Assembly: GCA_947175335.1 (NCBI GenBank) | Contig: CAMWMF010000003.1 | Location: 84,606 to 148,605 of the forward strand | Length of the DNA: 64,000 bases | Source of the DNA: an uncultured Clostridia bacterium | GTDB taxonomy: Bacteria > Bacillota > Clostridia > Christensenellales > Pumilibacteraceae | Direction: 5' to 3' | Shown: positions 46,321 to 54,614 of the stretch, piece after piece | Layout of the letters: each line of letters begins with the position of its first letter | Position numbering within the stretch: the first letter of the stretch is position 1 | Made by a program: the position numbers and the translations under genes | Notes under the pieces: model-generated | Told to the model about the DNA's origin: nothing | The model's database searches: none | The model's input: only the letters and a program-made list of their open reading frames with translations

Positions 46321-47577
46321 ATGACAGTAAAGAAATACGACAGCGGACTGACCGTAATAGTAGAGCCTAACATGGCGTTAAGGTCGGTTACGGCGGGCAT
46401 TATGGTCGGCGCGGGCAGCTGCTTCGAAATGCCCGAAAATAACGGCATATCGCACTTTATCGAGCATATGCAGTTTAAGGGCACGGCAACGCGCAGTGCG
46501 GCGGAAATCGTGTTGCGCTTCGACCGCGCGGGCGCGGCGTACAACGCGTTTACCGGCAAGGAATATACCTGCTTTTACTTCAAGTCGATTGACGAAAAGC
46601 TGGGCGAGTGCTTCGAGCTTTTGTCCGATTTGTTCCTTAACGCGGCGTACGCGCAAGAGGAGCTCGACCGTGAGCGCAAAGTCATAATAGAAGAAATAAA
46701 TATGAGCAAGGACGAGCCCGACGGCGTTTGTTACGACGTGCTGTACAAAACGGCGTTTGCGGGCGGCTCGCTCGGCATGGAAATATTGGGCAGCAAAAGC
46801 AACGTGCAGCGTTTTAATAAACCCGATATTTTGGAATACAAAAAGCACAATTATTTGCCTAGTAACACGGCGGTCGCCTTTGTCGGCAATATTACCGAGG
46901 CGCAGGCTTTTGAGCTTGTAGAGCGTTATATGGCGTCCTACGTAGCGCAAAAGTATACGGCGCCGCGCGTACTCGAAAAACAACAGTACCATGGCGGCTA
47001 CGGCGAATATATTCACGACTATGAGCAGTCGGAAATTTCCATTGCTTTCCCTGCGCTCACGTTTGCGGACGGGCGCACTTCCACGCTCGCCGCACTCGAT
47101 TGCATACTGGGCAGCGGTATGAGCTCAAGGCTGTTCCAGCGCTTGCGCGAAAAAATGGGGCTTGTGTACAGCGTGTATTCCTCGCCGTGGTACGGCAGAA
47201 CTAACGGCATGTTCGCCGTCAACGCCAACGTAAACGTGTGCAACGTTGAGCACTCGGTGCGCGCAATACGTAACGAAATCGACCTTATCTTAAAGGACGG
47301 CGTCACCGACGAGGAAACCGAAAAAGCAAAAATGCAGTTAAAGGTAACCTCGTTGTTCAGCAAGGAAAATCCTATGAACTATATGCTCGCGCTACTTCGC
47401 TGGCAGGTGATGGCAGGGCTTACCTACGATATAGATAAGCTGATATCGGAAATACAAGCCGTCACGCCCGACAAGGTAAACGCAATGGCGCACGAGGTAT
47501 TCGGCGGCAAGCCTACATTTGCGTACGCAGGTAAGCAACCCAATTCAAAAATAATAGATATTTATATGGGAGAATAG
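46321..47577 (+). CDS. M16-family zinc peptidase, YmxG/MlpA-like
   Basis: The 418-aa protein has the inverted zinc motif HFIEH (in ISHFIEHMQFKGT) and the downstream ligand Glu in ERKVIIEEINM. The C-terminal half has SSRLFQRLREKMGLVYSVYS, typical of the second M16 domain with its Arg/Tyr pair. Members cleave short peptides inside a closing chamber. In B. subtilis the orthologue (mlpA/ymxG) sits in the same place after ylxY. AAAGGAG precedes the ATG. The next gene starts 3 nt after its stop. Confidence 0.93.
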   Translation: MTVKKYDSGLTVIVEPNMALRSVTAGIMVGAGSCFEMPENNGISHFIEHMQFKGTATRSAAEIVLRFDRAGAAYNAFTGKEYTCFYFKSIDEKLGECFELLSDLFLNAAYAQEELDRERKVIIEEINMSKDEPDGVCYDVLYKTAFAGGSLGMEILGSKSNVQRFNKPDILEYKKHNYLPSNTAVAFVGNITEAQAFELVERYMASYVAQKYTAPRVLEKQQYHGGYGEYIHDYEQSEISIAFPALTFADGRTSTLAALDCILGSGMSSRLFQRLREKMGLVYSVYSSPWYGRTNGMFAVNANVNVCNVEHSVRAIRNEIDLILKDGVTDEETEKAKMQLKVTSLFSKENPMNYMLALLRWQVMAGLTYDIDKLISEIQAVTPDKVNAMAHEVFGGKPTFAYAGKQPNSKIIDIYMGE

Positions 47578-47580
47578 CAT

Positions 47581-47973
47581 ATGAAAACCAAAGAAGCAAC
47601 GATGCAAAAAGAGGACAAGCTGGACGTTCTGTTCAGAATGCAAAAGGGCTTGGATGCTTACATACGCGAAAAACGCAACCTCGATTACAGTAAGGGCGAG
47701 TGGGTGTGCAAAAAGGCGCTCGCGCTTATGGTCGAGCTGGGCGAGGTGGTAGAGGAAGCCAAGTACAAGTGGTGGAAAAATCCCACCGAAATAGACGACG
47801 CCAAGCTTAAAGAGGAGATAGTGGACGTACTTCACTTCTTTTTGGGAATGTGTATAGACAGCGGCATGACGGCTGACGAGTTGTTCGATATTTACCTGAA
47901 AAAGAATAAGGAAAACTACGACCGCCAAAACGGCTTGTCGAGCAAAGCGGGCTATGCTTTAAATGATAATTAA
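47581..47973 (+). CDS. Dimeric all-alpha dUTPase (dUTPase_2/MazG-like)
   Basis: The 130-aa protein has ALMVELGEVVEEAKYKWWKN and KEEIVDVLHFFLGMCIDSGM, the ExxE and ExxD metal-binding helices of the dimeric dUTPase family that hydrolyses dUTP (and dUDP) to dUMP. This family prevents uracil incorporation. ATG 47581 with GGGAGAA upstream is favoured over ATG 47602. It is coupled to the peptidase gene; the ymxH/dap genes found here in Bacillus are missing. Confidence 0.85.
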   Translation: MKTKEATMQKEDKLDVLFRMQKGLDAYIREKRNLDYSKGEWVCKKALALMVELGEVVEEAKYKWWKNPTEIDDAKLKEEIVDVLHFFLGMCIDSGMTADELFDIYLKKNKENYDRQNGLSSKAGYALNDN

Positions 47974-48023
47974 GAATTAAGAATGCAGAATTAAGAATTA
48001 ATCGGAGTAATAGCACAACACCA

Positions 48024-48166
48024 ATGCGGCGGTTCGCCTAGACCCCTCCGCGATGGTCGGGGTGATGGGAGTATGGCAATGCTGTTTGGAAAAAGCAACT
48101 ACCAATCCCCATCATTTCGACCGAAGCGCGTTAGCGCGTAGCGGAGAAATCTAGGCGGAGCCGCAT
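48024..48166. repeat. 143-bp intergenic element with inverted ends
   Basis: ATGCGGC and CGCCTAGA at the left (48024-48042) match the complement of TCTAGGCGGAGCCGCAT at the right (48150-48166). The interior contains a TCATTTCGACCGAAGCGCG segment related to the TCATTCTGAGCGAAGC repeats. Preceding it, 47974-48000 is a degenerate AATTAAGAAT series. No open frame. Confidence 0.7.
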
Positions 48167-48182
48167 AAAATTCTTTTATTAA

Positions 48183-48209
48183 AAAACGGCGCTTATGCGC
48201 CGTTTTTAT
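48183..48209 (-). terminator. Terminator of the XRE gene at 48.2 kb
   Basis: AAAACGGCGC (48183-48192) and GCGCCGTTTT (48197-48206) around TTAT, nearly identical to the hprK terminator; it overlaps the XRE stop codon. Confidence 0.88.
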
Positions 48210-48415
48210 TGTTGACAAAGTATATAGTTTGTATCAACGTCAAGTAACTTACATAAATTTGCAAACGTATCGAGCGCGGGCAAAATATCGCCTTTAATAT
48301 AATGCGCTATTGTAGACTGCGAAATATTCAATTCCTTTGCTATTGCCGTTTGCGTCAGTCCGCTTTGGCGTATGGCTTCCGCTATTCTTTCTCCTATTTG
48401 TTCGGATTTTATCAC
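48206..48415 (-). CDS. XRE-family repressor of the Cys-rich module
   Basis: A 69-aa single-domain Cro/CI-type helix-turn-helix protein: IGERIAEAIRQSGLTQTAIAKEL, recognition helix ISQSTIAHYIKGDI, and a helical end with LCKLLDVDTNYIL. GTG 48415 is preferred because AGAGGTG is about 7 nt upstream; ATG 48430 is the alternative. It is divergent from two Cys-rich genes, with three identical-type palindromes in between, so it most likely represses them and perhaps itself. Confidence 0.85.
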   Translation of the reverse strand: MIKSEQIGERIAEAIRQSGLTQTAIAKELNISQSTIAHYIKGDILPALDTFANLCKLLDVDTNYILCQQ

Positions 48416-48450
48416 GCGTGCACCTCTCATAAAAACTATATAATTAATAT

Positions 48451-48465
48451 ATGATTTTTAATCAT
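48451..48465. promoter_or_regulatory. Operator 1 of the XRE/Cys-rich module
   Basis: Perfect-arm palindrome ATGATTTTTAATCAT, just upstream of the -35 of the Cys-rich operon. Confidence 0.75.
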
Positions 48466-48472
48466 ACTTTGC

Positions 48473-48501
48473 TTGACTTATGATTTATAATCATATATAA
48501 T
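48473..48501 (+). promoter_or_regulatory. Promoter of the Cys-rich operon with operator 2 in the spacer
   Basis: TTGACT (48473-48478), 17 nt, TATAAT (48496-48501). ATGATTTATAATCAT (48480-48494) fills the spacer almost exactly, so bound repressor would block polymerase. Confidence 0.88.
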
Positions 48502-48505
48502 AACT

Positions 48506-48520
48506 ATGATTATAAATCAT
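48506..48520. promoter_or_regulatory. Operator 3 of the XRE/Cys-rich module
   Basis: ATGATTATAAATCAT lies just after the -10 around the start of transcription. Centre-to-centre spacing of operators 1, 2 and 3 is 29 and 26 bp. Confidence 0.75.
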
Positions 48521-48530
48521 AAAAGGATAA

Positions 48531-48794
48531 ATGTGTATGGAAAGATGCAGTCAATGCAAGCATTTTGAAAGGTATTATACAAAAGGCGTAAAGCGGTTTA
48601 GCAAAACGACATTCGGTTTGTGTACCCAAAAGCACGAGAGCGTAAATATTCACGATTGTTGCGAACGCTACAAAGCAGGGGTGAGGTATAGGGGAATAAT
48701 CAGTAAGCGCGTTAAGGTTTGTCTAAACGAATTACTGACAGAAATTTCCGCAATACGCATGGTGATAGAGGAAGAAGCCGATGGCAAGCTATAA
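48531..48794 (+). CDS. Small Cys-rich protein A, putative metal binder
   Basis: The 87-aa protein has C6xxC9, C31 and C43-C44 followed by Glu-Arg-Tyr, in the order CSQCKHFERYY, FGLCTQK and DCCERY. This looks like a four-Cys knuckle that could hold zinc or an Fe-S cluster. The C-terminal 35 residues form a Leu/Glu-rich helix (CLNELLTEISAIRMVIEEE). No named family is recognised. AAAAGG lies upstream; ATG 48537 is an alternative start. The gene overlaps the next by 14 nt and shares its four-Cys pattern. Expression is probably under the divergent XRE repressor. Confidence 0.65.
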   Translation: MCMERCSQCKHFERYYTKGVKRFSKTTFGLCTQKHESVNIHDCCERYKAGVRYRGIISKRVKVCLNELLTEISAIRMVIEEEADGKL

Positions 48795-49026
48795 AAATAA
48801 GTGCAAAACCTGCGACTATTGCAAAAGCTTGTACTTGATGTACGGGTTTAGATTTTGGCGCAGTAAAAGATACTTCTGTGCGCAGCGCAACAAGCCTATC
48901 GGTATTGCCGGCGGTTGCGATACGTGGCAAGCGAGAATACAAAGATACGACCTTTCCGCGCAAAGGTTTGATGAGGTTTCGGACGATATTAATGCCTTGT
49001 TGCGCTATAATACTGGTTGCGACTAG
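48781..49026 (+). CDS. Small Cys-rich protein B, paralogue of A
   Basis: The 81-aa protein has C11xxC14, C33 and C46 followed by Asp-Thr-Trp: CDYCKSLYLMY, YFCAQRNK and GGCDTW. Twelve residues separate C33 and C46, the same gap as C31 to C44 in protein A, and the flanking aromatic and basic residues also align, which suggests tandem duplication. An extra Cys at position 8 precedes the first pair. AGAGGAAG precedes the ATG inside gene A. Function unknown; a heterodimer or sequential role with A is an inference. Confidence 0.6.
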   Translation: MASYKNKCKTCDYCKSLYLMYGFRFWRSKRYFCAQRNKPIGIAGGCDTWQARIQRYDLSAQRFDEVSDDINALLRYNTGCD

Positions 49027-49031
49027 TTACG

Positions 49032-49122
49032 ACAAAAAAGTTTTTGTATGTCGGATAAACTATTTTGTTTAAAAGTTTCTTGCCTACTTCTTTTCAAAGA
49101 AGTAGGACAAAAAAGTTTTTGT
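49032..49122. repeat. Direct repeats and hairpin upstream of ftsK
   Basis: ACAAAAAAGTTTTTGT occurs at 49032-49047 and 49107-49122. Between them CCTACTTCTTT and AAAGAAGTAGG (49083-49106) form a hairpin that is also present at 34186-34209. Confidence 0.75.
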
Positions 49123-49138
49123 TTTTGTGCCAAAAGCC

Positions 49139-49167
49139 TTGAAAAGTTGAATGGGCTATGTTATAAT
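49139..49167 (+). promoter_or_regulatory. SigA-type promoter of ftsK-rimO-pgsA-cinA-recA
   Basis: TTGAAA (49139-49144), 17 nt, TATAAT (49162-49167), 33 nt before the first ATG. Confidence 0.85.
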
Positions 49168-49199
49168 GGTTAGTGCGTAGAAGTACGTAAATTTTTGCT

Positions 49200-52100
49200 A
49201 TGGAATTTTACGGGAATCGTTATTCTCGTACAGAGGGTAGAAAAGTGGCACATAACAGAAGTCGTAAAAAGAAAAATAAGCCGAGCAACGGAAATCATGA
49301 TATTTTGGGCGTTACGCTCATCATCATTTCCGCATTTTTGTTGCTTTGCATAGTTATCAAACCTATTCTCGGTGTTTTCAGCGAGGCTATTTTCGGCGTA
49401 CTGTTGGGTGTGTTCGGTATCGCGTCCTATCCGATGTTGATTGCTACGCTTATTTTGGGTATTTTTATTTTGAGCGGGCGCAAGGTGCAGGCCGAAGTTA
49501 AAACAAGGGTGGGCATTGCGCTTGCCGTAATTTTCGGTCTTGTAATTTTGCAGTTGGCGTCCACGCACGCGTTTTTGGGTCAAAAGTTTTCGGCATACAT
49601 CTCGTCGACGTATTCCGCCAAGTATTCCGCGGGCGGCATAATTATGGGACTTGTCGCGTTTGCGTTCAAATCGATTATAACGGAAGCTGCCACGTACGTT
49701 GTATTTTCGCTCGCGCTTATTGTGGATGTCATGCTTATGACGTCGGCGTTTAGCAAGCTTCGCGAGCTCATAAACAAACGCAAGGACAAAAAGGTTAAGG
49801 AGGAGCAGCCCGAGGAGATTGAGCCAGATTTGCCCGTTACGGCGCAAATGGTTGTCGACGCAACGCCGATGCCGGGGCTGTTCACCGACAAGATAGAGCC
49901 GAAAAATGCGGAAATAAGTGTGGAGTCGGGTTCGGCGTCAGACATACCCGTCAGCTCGCCGCGCAAGGTGAGCGATTATTCGGATATGCCGGTATTCGAG
50001 GAGGAGGAAGATTCTGCCGACCGCAGTGCCGCTATGGCCGCCGCGCGTTTCCAGCTTTACAGTGATAAGGAAGAAATCAAACGCCGCGCCGCGGAGGAGT
50101 TCCGTGCGGCCAATACTCAGCCGCAGGTCGAACAGCCGCAGCAGCTTCAAACGGAAGAACCGGTGCGTGTCGCGCCCGAACCGCTTGAATATATGGACCC
50201 TCCGGCGAGGGTAGCAAGCGACGCGCAAAACATAGAGCGGCCGCGCCGTGTGGATTACGACGGCACGCCCGGCAATCTCAACGCGCTGTACTTCCCGCCC
50301 GACAAGAATATCCATTTTAATGACGTCGGAATAGAAACAATAGTGGACGAGCATCCCAAAAAGCCGATAGCTGCCGATCGCAACCGCGAGCCTATTTACG
50401 ACGGCAGCGACAATTACAGACCTGCGTTCGGTATGCCCAAGGCCAATCCGCGCTTGGAGCATGTAGAGCCTATTATAGACGCTTCACAGCCCATTACGCC
50501 TACTATCCCGCCAGTTCAGCCCATACAATCGGCGCCGCCTATATCGTACGCTACGCCGCAGTATGCGCCCGAACCCGAGCCTGTGTCGGTCGATGACAGG
50601 TTTATGCGTGCGTTGGAGGATATGGATAGGCCCAAGATGAACGATATCACGGGCGAATCTGTGCAAACGTACGTTCCGCCGCTTGAAACCGAAAAGTTTA
50701 AGGAAGATATTTTCGACGCCAGCGATGCACTTAATCCTTTTGCAGGTCAGGGCGGTGGCGCAATGCAAGAGCAAGAGGAAATTTTGGACGGCAGCAAGCC
50801 GTACGAGCCCGAGTCGCAAGGACAGTCGGACATAGAGGAAATCAAGCCGGACAAGGATCTTGACAACGACATTATAGACGGTTCGCTCGTTATATCCAAC
50901 GAGCCGGCAATAGACCTCAGCGAGCGCCATTTCGACTACGGCGACGGATTTACGGGCCAAGACAAATCGGGCCTGTACGTTGCGGCGGACGAGCAGGAAA
51001 AGCCTGTCGTAGAGCCCGCCAAGCCCAAGACCAAAAAGAGCAATGCTCCGCTCGAAAACCAAATGACTATACAAGGCGTTTTGCAGCAACAGGCCGAACA
51101 GTCGGTCGTGTCGCAGGACACCAAAAGATACAGGCATTACAACTACAAAACTCCGCCGTACGACTTGCTTAAAATTTACGACGCCGTCGACGCGTCGCAA
51201 GAGGAGCTGCAAGCCAACGCCGAAATTTTGGAAGACGTTGTTTCGCGCTTTTTAAAGACGCAGGTCAGTGTTATCAATATCGTGCCCGGCCCGCAGGTAA
51301 CGCGGTACGAGCTGGACGTGCCCAAGGGAACATCCGTCAAGTCTATCGAATCGCGTTGCGCGGACATAGCGTACGAGCTTGCTGCGGTTAGCGGCGTGCG
51401 TGTGGAAGCGCCTATCCCCGGCAAACGCGCCGTAGGTATAGAGGTTCCCAACAAAAAGAAGGCGATAGTCGGTTTGCGCGAGATTGTGGCTTCGCCTGTG
51501 TTTATCAAGCACAAGTCGCCGATGCTGTTTTCGGTAGGTAAGGATATAGGCGGCGAGCTTGTTGTTTGCGACTTGGAAAAGATTCCGCACTTGCTTATTG
51601 CAGGCCAAACCGGCAGTGGTAAGTCGGCAGGACTTAACAGTCTTATAGTCAGTCTTTTGTACAAGTCCAGTCCCGAGGATTTAAGGTTTATCCTTATCGA
51701 CCCCAAGCGCGTGGAATTCAGTAAATTCCGCGGTATGCCGCACTTGCTGTTTGAAAAGACCATTACCGAGCCCGGCGAAGCGTTAAACGCGCTTAAATGG
51801 GCGGATAAGGAAATGAACAGGCGTTACACCGTTCTGCAAAAGTACGCGTGCAGCAAGCTTGCGGAATACAACAGCATGCCCGACGTAATCAGCGGCAAGC
51901 TCAGCAGGCTTCCGCACATAGTTATAATAATCGACGAGCTTGCCAACCTCATGCAGTCGTCGGTATCGGGCGAGATAGAAAGCAAAATCAGCAGTATAGC
52001 GGCACTTGCCCGTGCTGCGGGTATTCACCTTATAGTCGCAACGCAGCGCCCGTCGGCGGACGTTATTACCGGTACGATCAAAGCTAACTTAACAAGCCGT

Positions 52101-52613
52101 ATCGCGTTTAAGGTTCCCGACGCCACCAACTCCCGCATAATAATCGACGTTACCGGCGCGGAAGCGCTCACAGGTGACGGCGATATGCTGTTCTACCCGC
52201 AGGACGCATACGCGCCCAAGCGCGTTCAGGGCTCGTTTGTAAACGGCGAGGAAGTTTTGTCGGTAGTCAGCCACCTCAAAGAGCATTACGAATGTGACTT
52301 TGACGAGGAAGCCGAAAAGTACGTTGCCGGCGGCAACGGCGGCGGTGGAGTAGGCGGCGACGGCGACGGCGGCGGTGAGCTCGATCCTCTTGCGTCCAGA
52401 GTTATGGCGCACGCCATAAAAGCCAAAAACATATCTACCACTGTTGTTCAGCGTAGGTTCTCAATCGGCTACGCGCGCGCGGCTCGCATTATAGACAACA
52501 TGGAAACGGCAGGGTATCTCGGCCCTCTTTCCGGCAACAACAAGCCGCGCGACGTCTTGATGTCGCCCGAGCAGTATAAAGAAGTGTTCGGACACGATCT
52601 CGACGATAACTGA
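49200..52613 (+). CDS. FtsK/SpoIIIE-family DNA translocase with very long linker
   Basis: The N terminus has a basic stretch and four membrane helices (about residues 30-170). The motor is at the C-terminal end: AGQTGSGKSAGLNSLI is the Walker A loop, IIIIDELANLMQ the Walker B, ATQRPSADVITGTIKANL follows, and the gamma winged helix begins LDPLASRVMAHAI. It pumps DNA at the division or spore septum. At 1137 aa it exceeds SpoIIIE (about 790); the linker (about residues 200-650) is Pro/Glu-rich and holds five copies of a short I-x-D-(G/A)-S motif. GTG 49245 (VAHNRSRKKK) is an alternative start resembling SpoIIIE N termini. Confidence 0.93.
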   Translation: MEFYGNRYSRTEGRKVAHNRSRKKKNKPSNGNHDILGVTLIIISAFLLLCIVIKPILGVFSEAIFGVLLGVFGIASYPMLIATLILGIFILSGRKVQAEVKTRVGIALAVIFGLVILQLASTHAFLGQKFSAYISSTYSAKYSAGGIIMGLVAFAFKSIITEAATYVVFSLALIVDVMLMTSAFSKLRELINKRKDKKVKEEQPEEIEPDLPVTAQMVVDATPMPGLFTDKIEPKNAEISVESGSASDIPVSSPRKVSDYSDMPVFEEEEDSADRSAAMAAARFQLYSDKEEIKRRAAEEFRAANTQPQVEQPQQLQTEEPVRVAPEPLEYMDPPARVASDAQNIERPRRVDYDGTPGNLNALYFPPDKNIHFNDVGIETIVDEHPKKPIAADRNREPIYDGSDNYRPAFGMPKANPRLEHVEPIIDASQPITPTIPPVQPIQSAPPISYATPQYAPEPEPVSVDDRFMRALEDMDRPKMNDITGESVQTYVPPLETEKFKEDIFDASDALNPFAGQGGGAMQEQEEILDGSKPYEPESQGQSDIEEIKPDKDLDNDIIDGSLVISNEPAIDLSERHFDYGDGFTGQDKSGLYVAADEQEKPVVEPAKPKTKKSNAPLENQMTIQGVLQQQAEQSVVSQDTKRYRHYNYKTPPYDLLKIYDAVDASQEELQANAEILEDVVSRFLKTQVSVINIVPGPQVTRYELDVPKGTSVKSIESRCADIAYELAAVSGVRVEAPIPGKRAVGIEVPNKKKAIVGLREIVASPVFIKHKSPMLFSVGKDIGGELVVCDLEKIPHLLIAGQTGSGKSAGLNSLIVSLLYKSSPEDLRFILIDPKRVEFSKFRGMPHLLFEKTITEPGEALNALKWADKEMNRRYTVLQKYACSKLAEYNSMPDVISGKLSRLPHIVIIIDELANLMQSSVSGEIESKISSIAALARAAGIHLIVATQRPSADVITGTIKANLTSRIAFKVPDATNSRIIIDVTGAEALTGDGDMLFYPQDAYAPKRVQGSFVNGEEVLSVVSHLKEHYECDFDEEAEKYVAGGNGGGGVGGDGDGGGELDPLASRVMAHAIKAKNISTTVVQRRFSIGYARAARIIDNMETAGYLGPLSGNNKPRDVLMSPEQYKEVFGHDLDDN

Positions 52614-52647
52614 TTAACGGTAGATAATTTACGTATTCGGAGATAAA

Positions 52648-54000
52648 ATGGAAAACGTCGCGATTATTTCACTCGGTTGTGACAAAAACAGAATAGACAC
52701 CGAACATATGCTGTACCGTCTTGTGCGCGGCGGCTTTGCCGTGAGCGATGTGTCGGACGCCGACGTTATAATAGTCAACACCTGCGCGTTTATCGAAAGC
52801 GCGCGCGAGGAGAGTATTGACACCATTCTCAGCTATGCCGAGCTTAAAAAGACAGGCAAGTGCAAAAAGCTGATAGTAACAGGCTGCTTACCGCAAAAGT
52901 ACCGCGACGAGCTTGTTAAGGCTTTGCCCGAGGTGGACGCGTTTTTGGGTACGTACGAGTACGAGAATATCGTAGATATCGTAAAAGGCGGCAGTGCTTC
53001 GGACAATCAAGACGAAAACGCCGAAGAAGCAGTCGCTACCGAAAATTCCGATTATCCTAACGCCGCGTTTTACGACGCGGAAAACTGCGGACGTATGCTT
53101 ACCACGTATCCGCACGTAGCGTACATAAAGGTGGCGGAAGGCTGCAACAACAGATGCACCTTTTGCACCATTCCGTCCATACGCGGTAAATACAAATCGC
53201 GCCCGCTCGCCGATATCTATGCGGAAGCGGAAAAGCTTGCAAACGACGGCGTAAAGGAGCTTATACTCGTTGCACAGGACGTGTCGCGCTTTGGGTTAGA
53301 TATCGGCTCGTCGCTTATACAGCTGCTTAGCGAGCTGGAAAAGCTGCCCGTTTTGATAAGACTGTTGTATTGCTATCCCGAACGAATAACCGACGAGCTT
53401 ATAGAAAAAATATCGAGCTCGGACAAGATAGCCAAGTATATAGACATTCCTATCCAGCACTGCTCAAACAAAATTCTCAAATTGATGAACAGAAAGACCA
53501 ACAAGCTTGCGCTGGAAAAGTTGATTAAAAAACTGCACGCAAAGGGTATAGTGGTGCGCACCACGCTTATGGTCGGATTCCCGGGCGAAACGCAAACTGA
53601 ATTCGACGAGCTTTGCGAGTTTGTCAAAAAGGTCAAGCCCGAATATGCGGGGGTGTTTGCCTATTCCAAGGAGGACGACACGCCGTCGGCGTGGTTGCCC
53701 GATCAAGTCAAAAAGTCGGACAAGATTAAGCGCGTCAACGCTTTGGGTCGTGTGTGCGCGGCTGTTACCAAGGAGTTCAACGCAAAGCAGATAGGCAAGA
53801 CCTTGCGCGTTATGTACGAGGACGTGGACTTCGACAAAAACCGTTTTGTCGGCAGAGCGCAGTTCCAAACGCCAGACGTGGACGGCGTTGTGTATATTCA
53901 AGGCACAGGCTTGGAAGTAGGTAGCTACTACGACGTGCAAATTACCAAAAGCAGTAATTACGACTTATACGGAAAGGTAATCGGAGATAAACAACAATGA
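52648..54000 (+). CDS. rimO: Ribosomal protein S12 methylthiotransferase
   Basis: The 450-aa radical-SAM enzyme methylthiolates an Asp of S12. The N-terminal domain has three cluster-binding cysteines in SLGCDKNR, VNTCAF and VTGCLPQ, followed by the radical-SAM CNNRCTFC, then GRAQFQTPDVDG in the C-terminal TRAM domain. The LGCDKNRID start and SIRGKYKSRP support RimO over MiaB. A short loop near residues 113-130 is acidic. GGAGA precedes the ATG. It overlaps pgsA by 4 nt. Confidence 0.95.
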   Translation: MENVAIISLGCDKNRIDTEHMLYRLVRGGFAVSDVSDADVIIVNTCAFIESAREESIDTILSYAELKKTGKCKKLIVTGCLPQKYRDELVKALPEVDAFLGTYEYENIVDIVKGGSASDNQDENAEEAVATENSDYPNAAFYDAENCGRMLTTYPHVAYIKVAEGCNNRCTFCTIPSIRGKYKSRPLADIYAEAEKLANDGVKELILVAQDVSRFGLDIGSSLIQLLSELEKLPVLIRLLYCYPERITDELIEKISSSDKIAKYIDIPIQHCSNKILKLMNRKTNKLALEKLIKKLHAKGIVVRTTLMVGFPGETQTEFDELCEFVKKVKPEYAGVFAYSKEDDTPSAWLPDQVKKSDKIKRVNALGRVCAAVTKEFNAKQIGKTLRVMYEDVDFDKNRFVGRAQFQTPDVDGVVYIQGTGLEVGSYYDVQITKSSNYDLYGKVIGDKQQ

Positions 54001-54614
54001 AGAAGAACGTACCCAATATTCTCACCGTCATCAGGATGATGATGATACCCGTTTTGATAGTTTTGTTTTTTGTCGAGTTCGAGGGGCATAGGCTTGCCGC
54101 CGCGCTCGTCTACTTTTTTGCGTGCCTGACAGACTTCTTCGACGGCTACCTTGCGCGCAAAAATAATCTTGTTTCCAACTTCGGCAAGTTTATCGACCCG
54201 ATAGCCGATAAGATGATAATAGCGTGTTCGCTTGTCGCTATATGCGTTGCCGAACAAGTTCAGGCGGCGTACGGCGGGCATTTGTACGGCGAGCCGTCTA
54301 GTACACACAAAATCATAATAGCCGTTTGCACAATGCTAATACTGTCGCGCGAGCTTATGATAAGCGTTTTCCGCACGATAGCCGCCGACAAAAAAGTCGT
54401 GCTTGCCGCAGATATGCTTGGCAAGTTCAAAACCTTGGTGCAAATGATGGCGCTGTTTGCGTTGTTGCCCGTTGCCGACTTTGTAAAGTGGAACCAGCTT
54501 GCGGGCATCGTATTCTTCTACGGCGGACTCATTCTTCTTGTGCTTGCCACAATTCTCACCGTCGTTTCGGGCGTGCATTATATCGTAAAGAACAGACAGG
54601 TTTTGGAGGATTAA
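53997..54614 (+). CDS. pgsA: CDP-diacylglycerol-glycerol-3-phosphate phosphatidyltransferase
   Basis: The 205-aa membrane protein begins MKKNVPNILTVIRM and carries the CDP-alcohol phosphatidyltransferase motif as TDFFDGYLAR, then GKFIDPIADK, with all four metal-binding Asp residues. It makes phosphatidylglycerol phosphate. About five TM helices are visible. It begins in the rimO stop codon and ends directly before the cinA-like ATG. Confidence 0.95.
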   Translation: MKKNVPNILTVIRMMMIPVLIVLFFVEFEGHRLAAALVYFFACLTDFFDGYLARKNNLVSNFGKFIDPIADKMIIACSLVAICVAEQVQAAYGGHLYGEPSSTHKIIIAVCTMLILSRELMISVFRTIAADKKVVLAADMLGKFKTLVQMMALFALLPVADFVKWNQLAGIVFFYGGLILLVLATILTVVSGVHYIVKNRQVLED

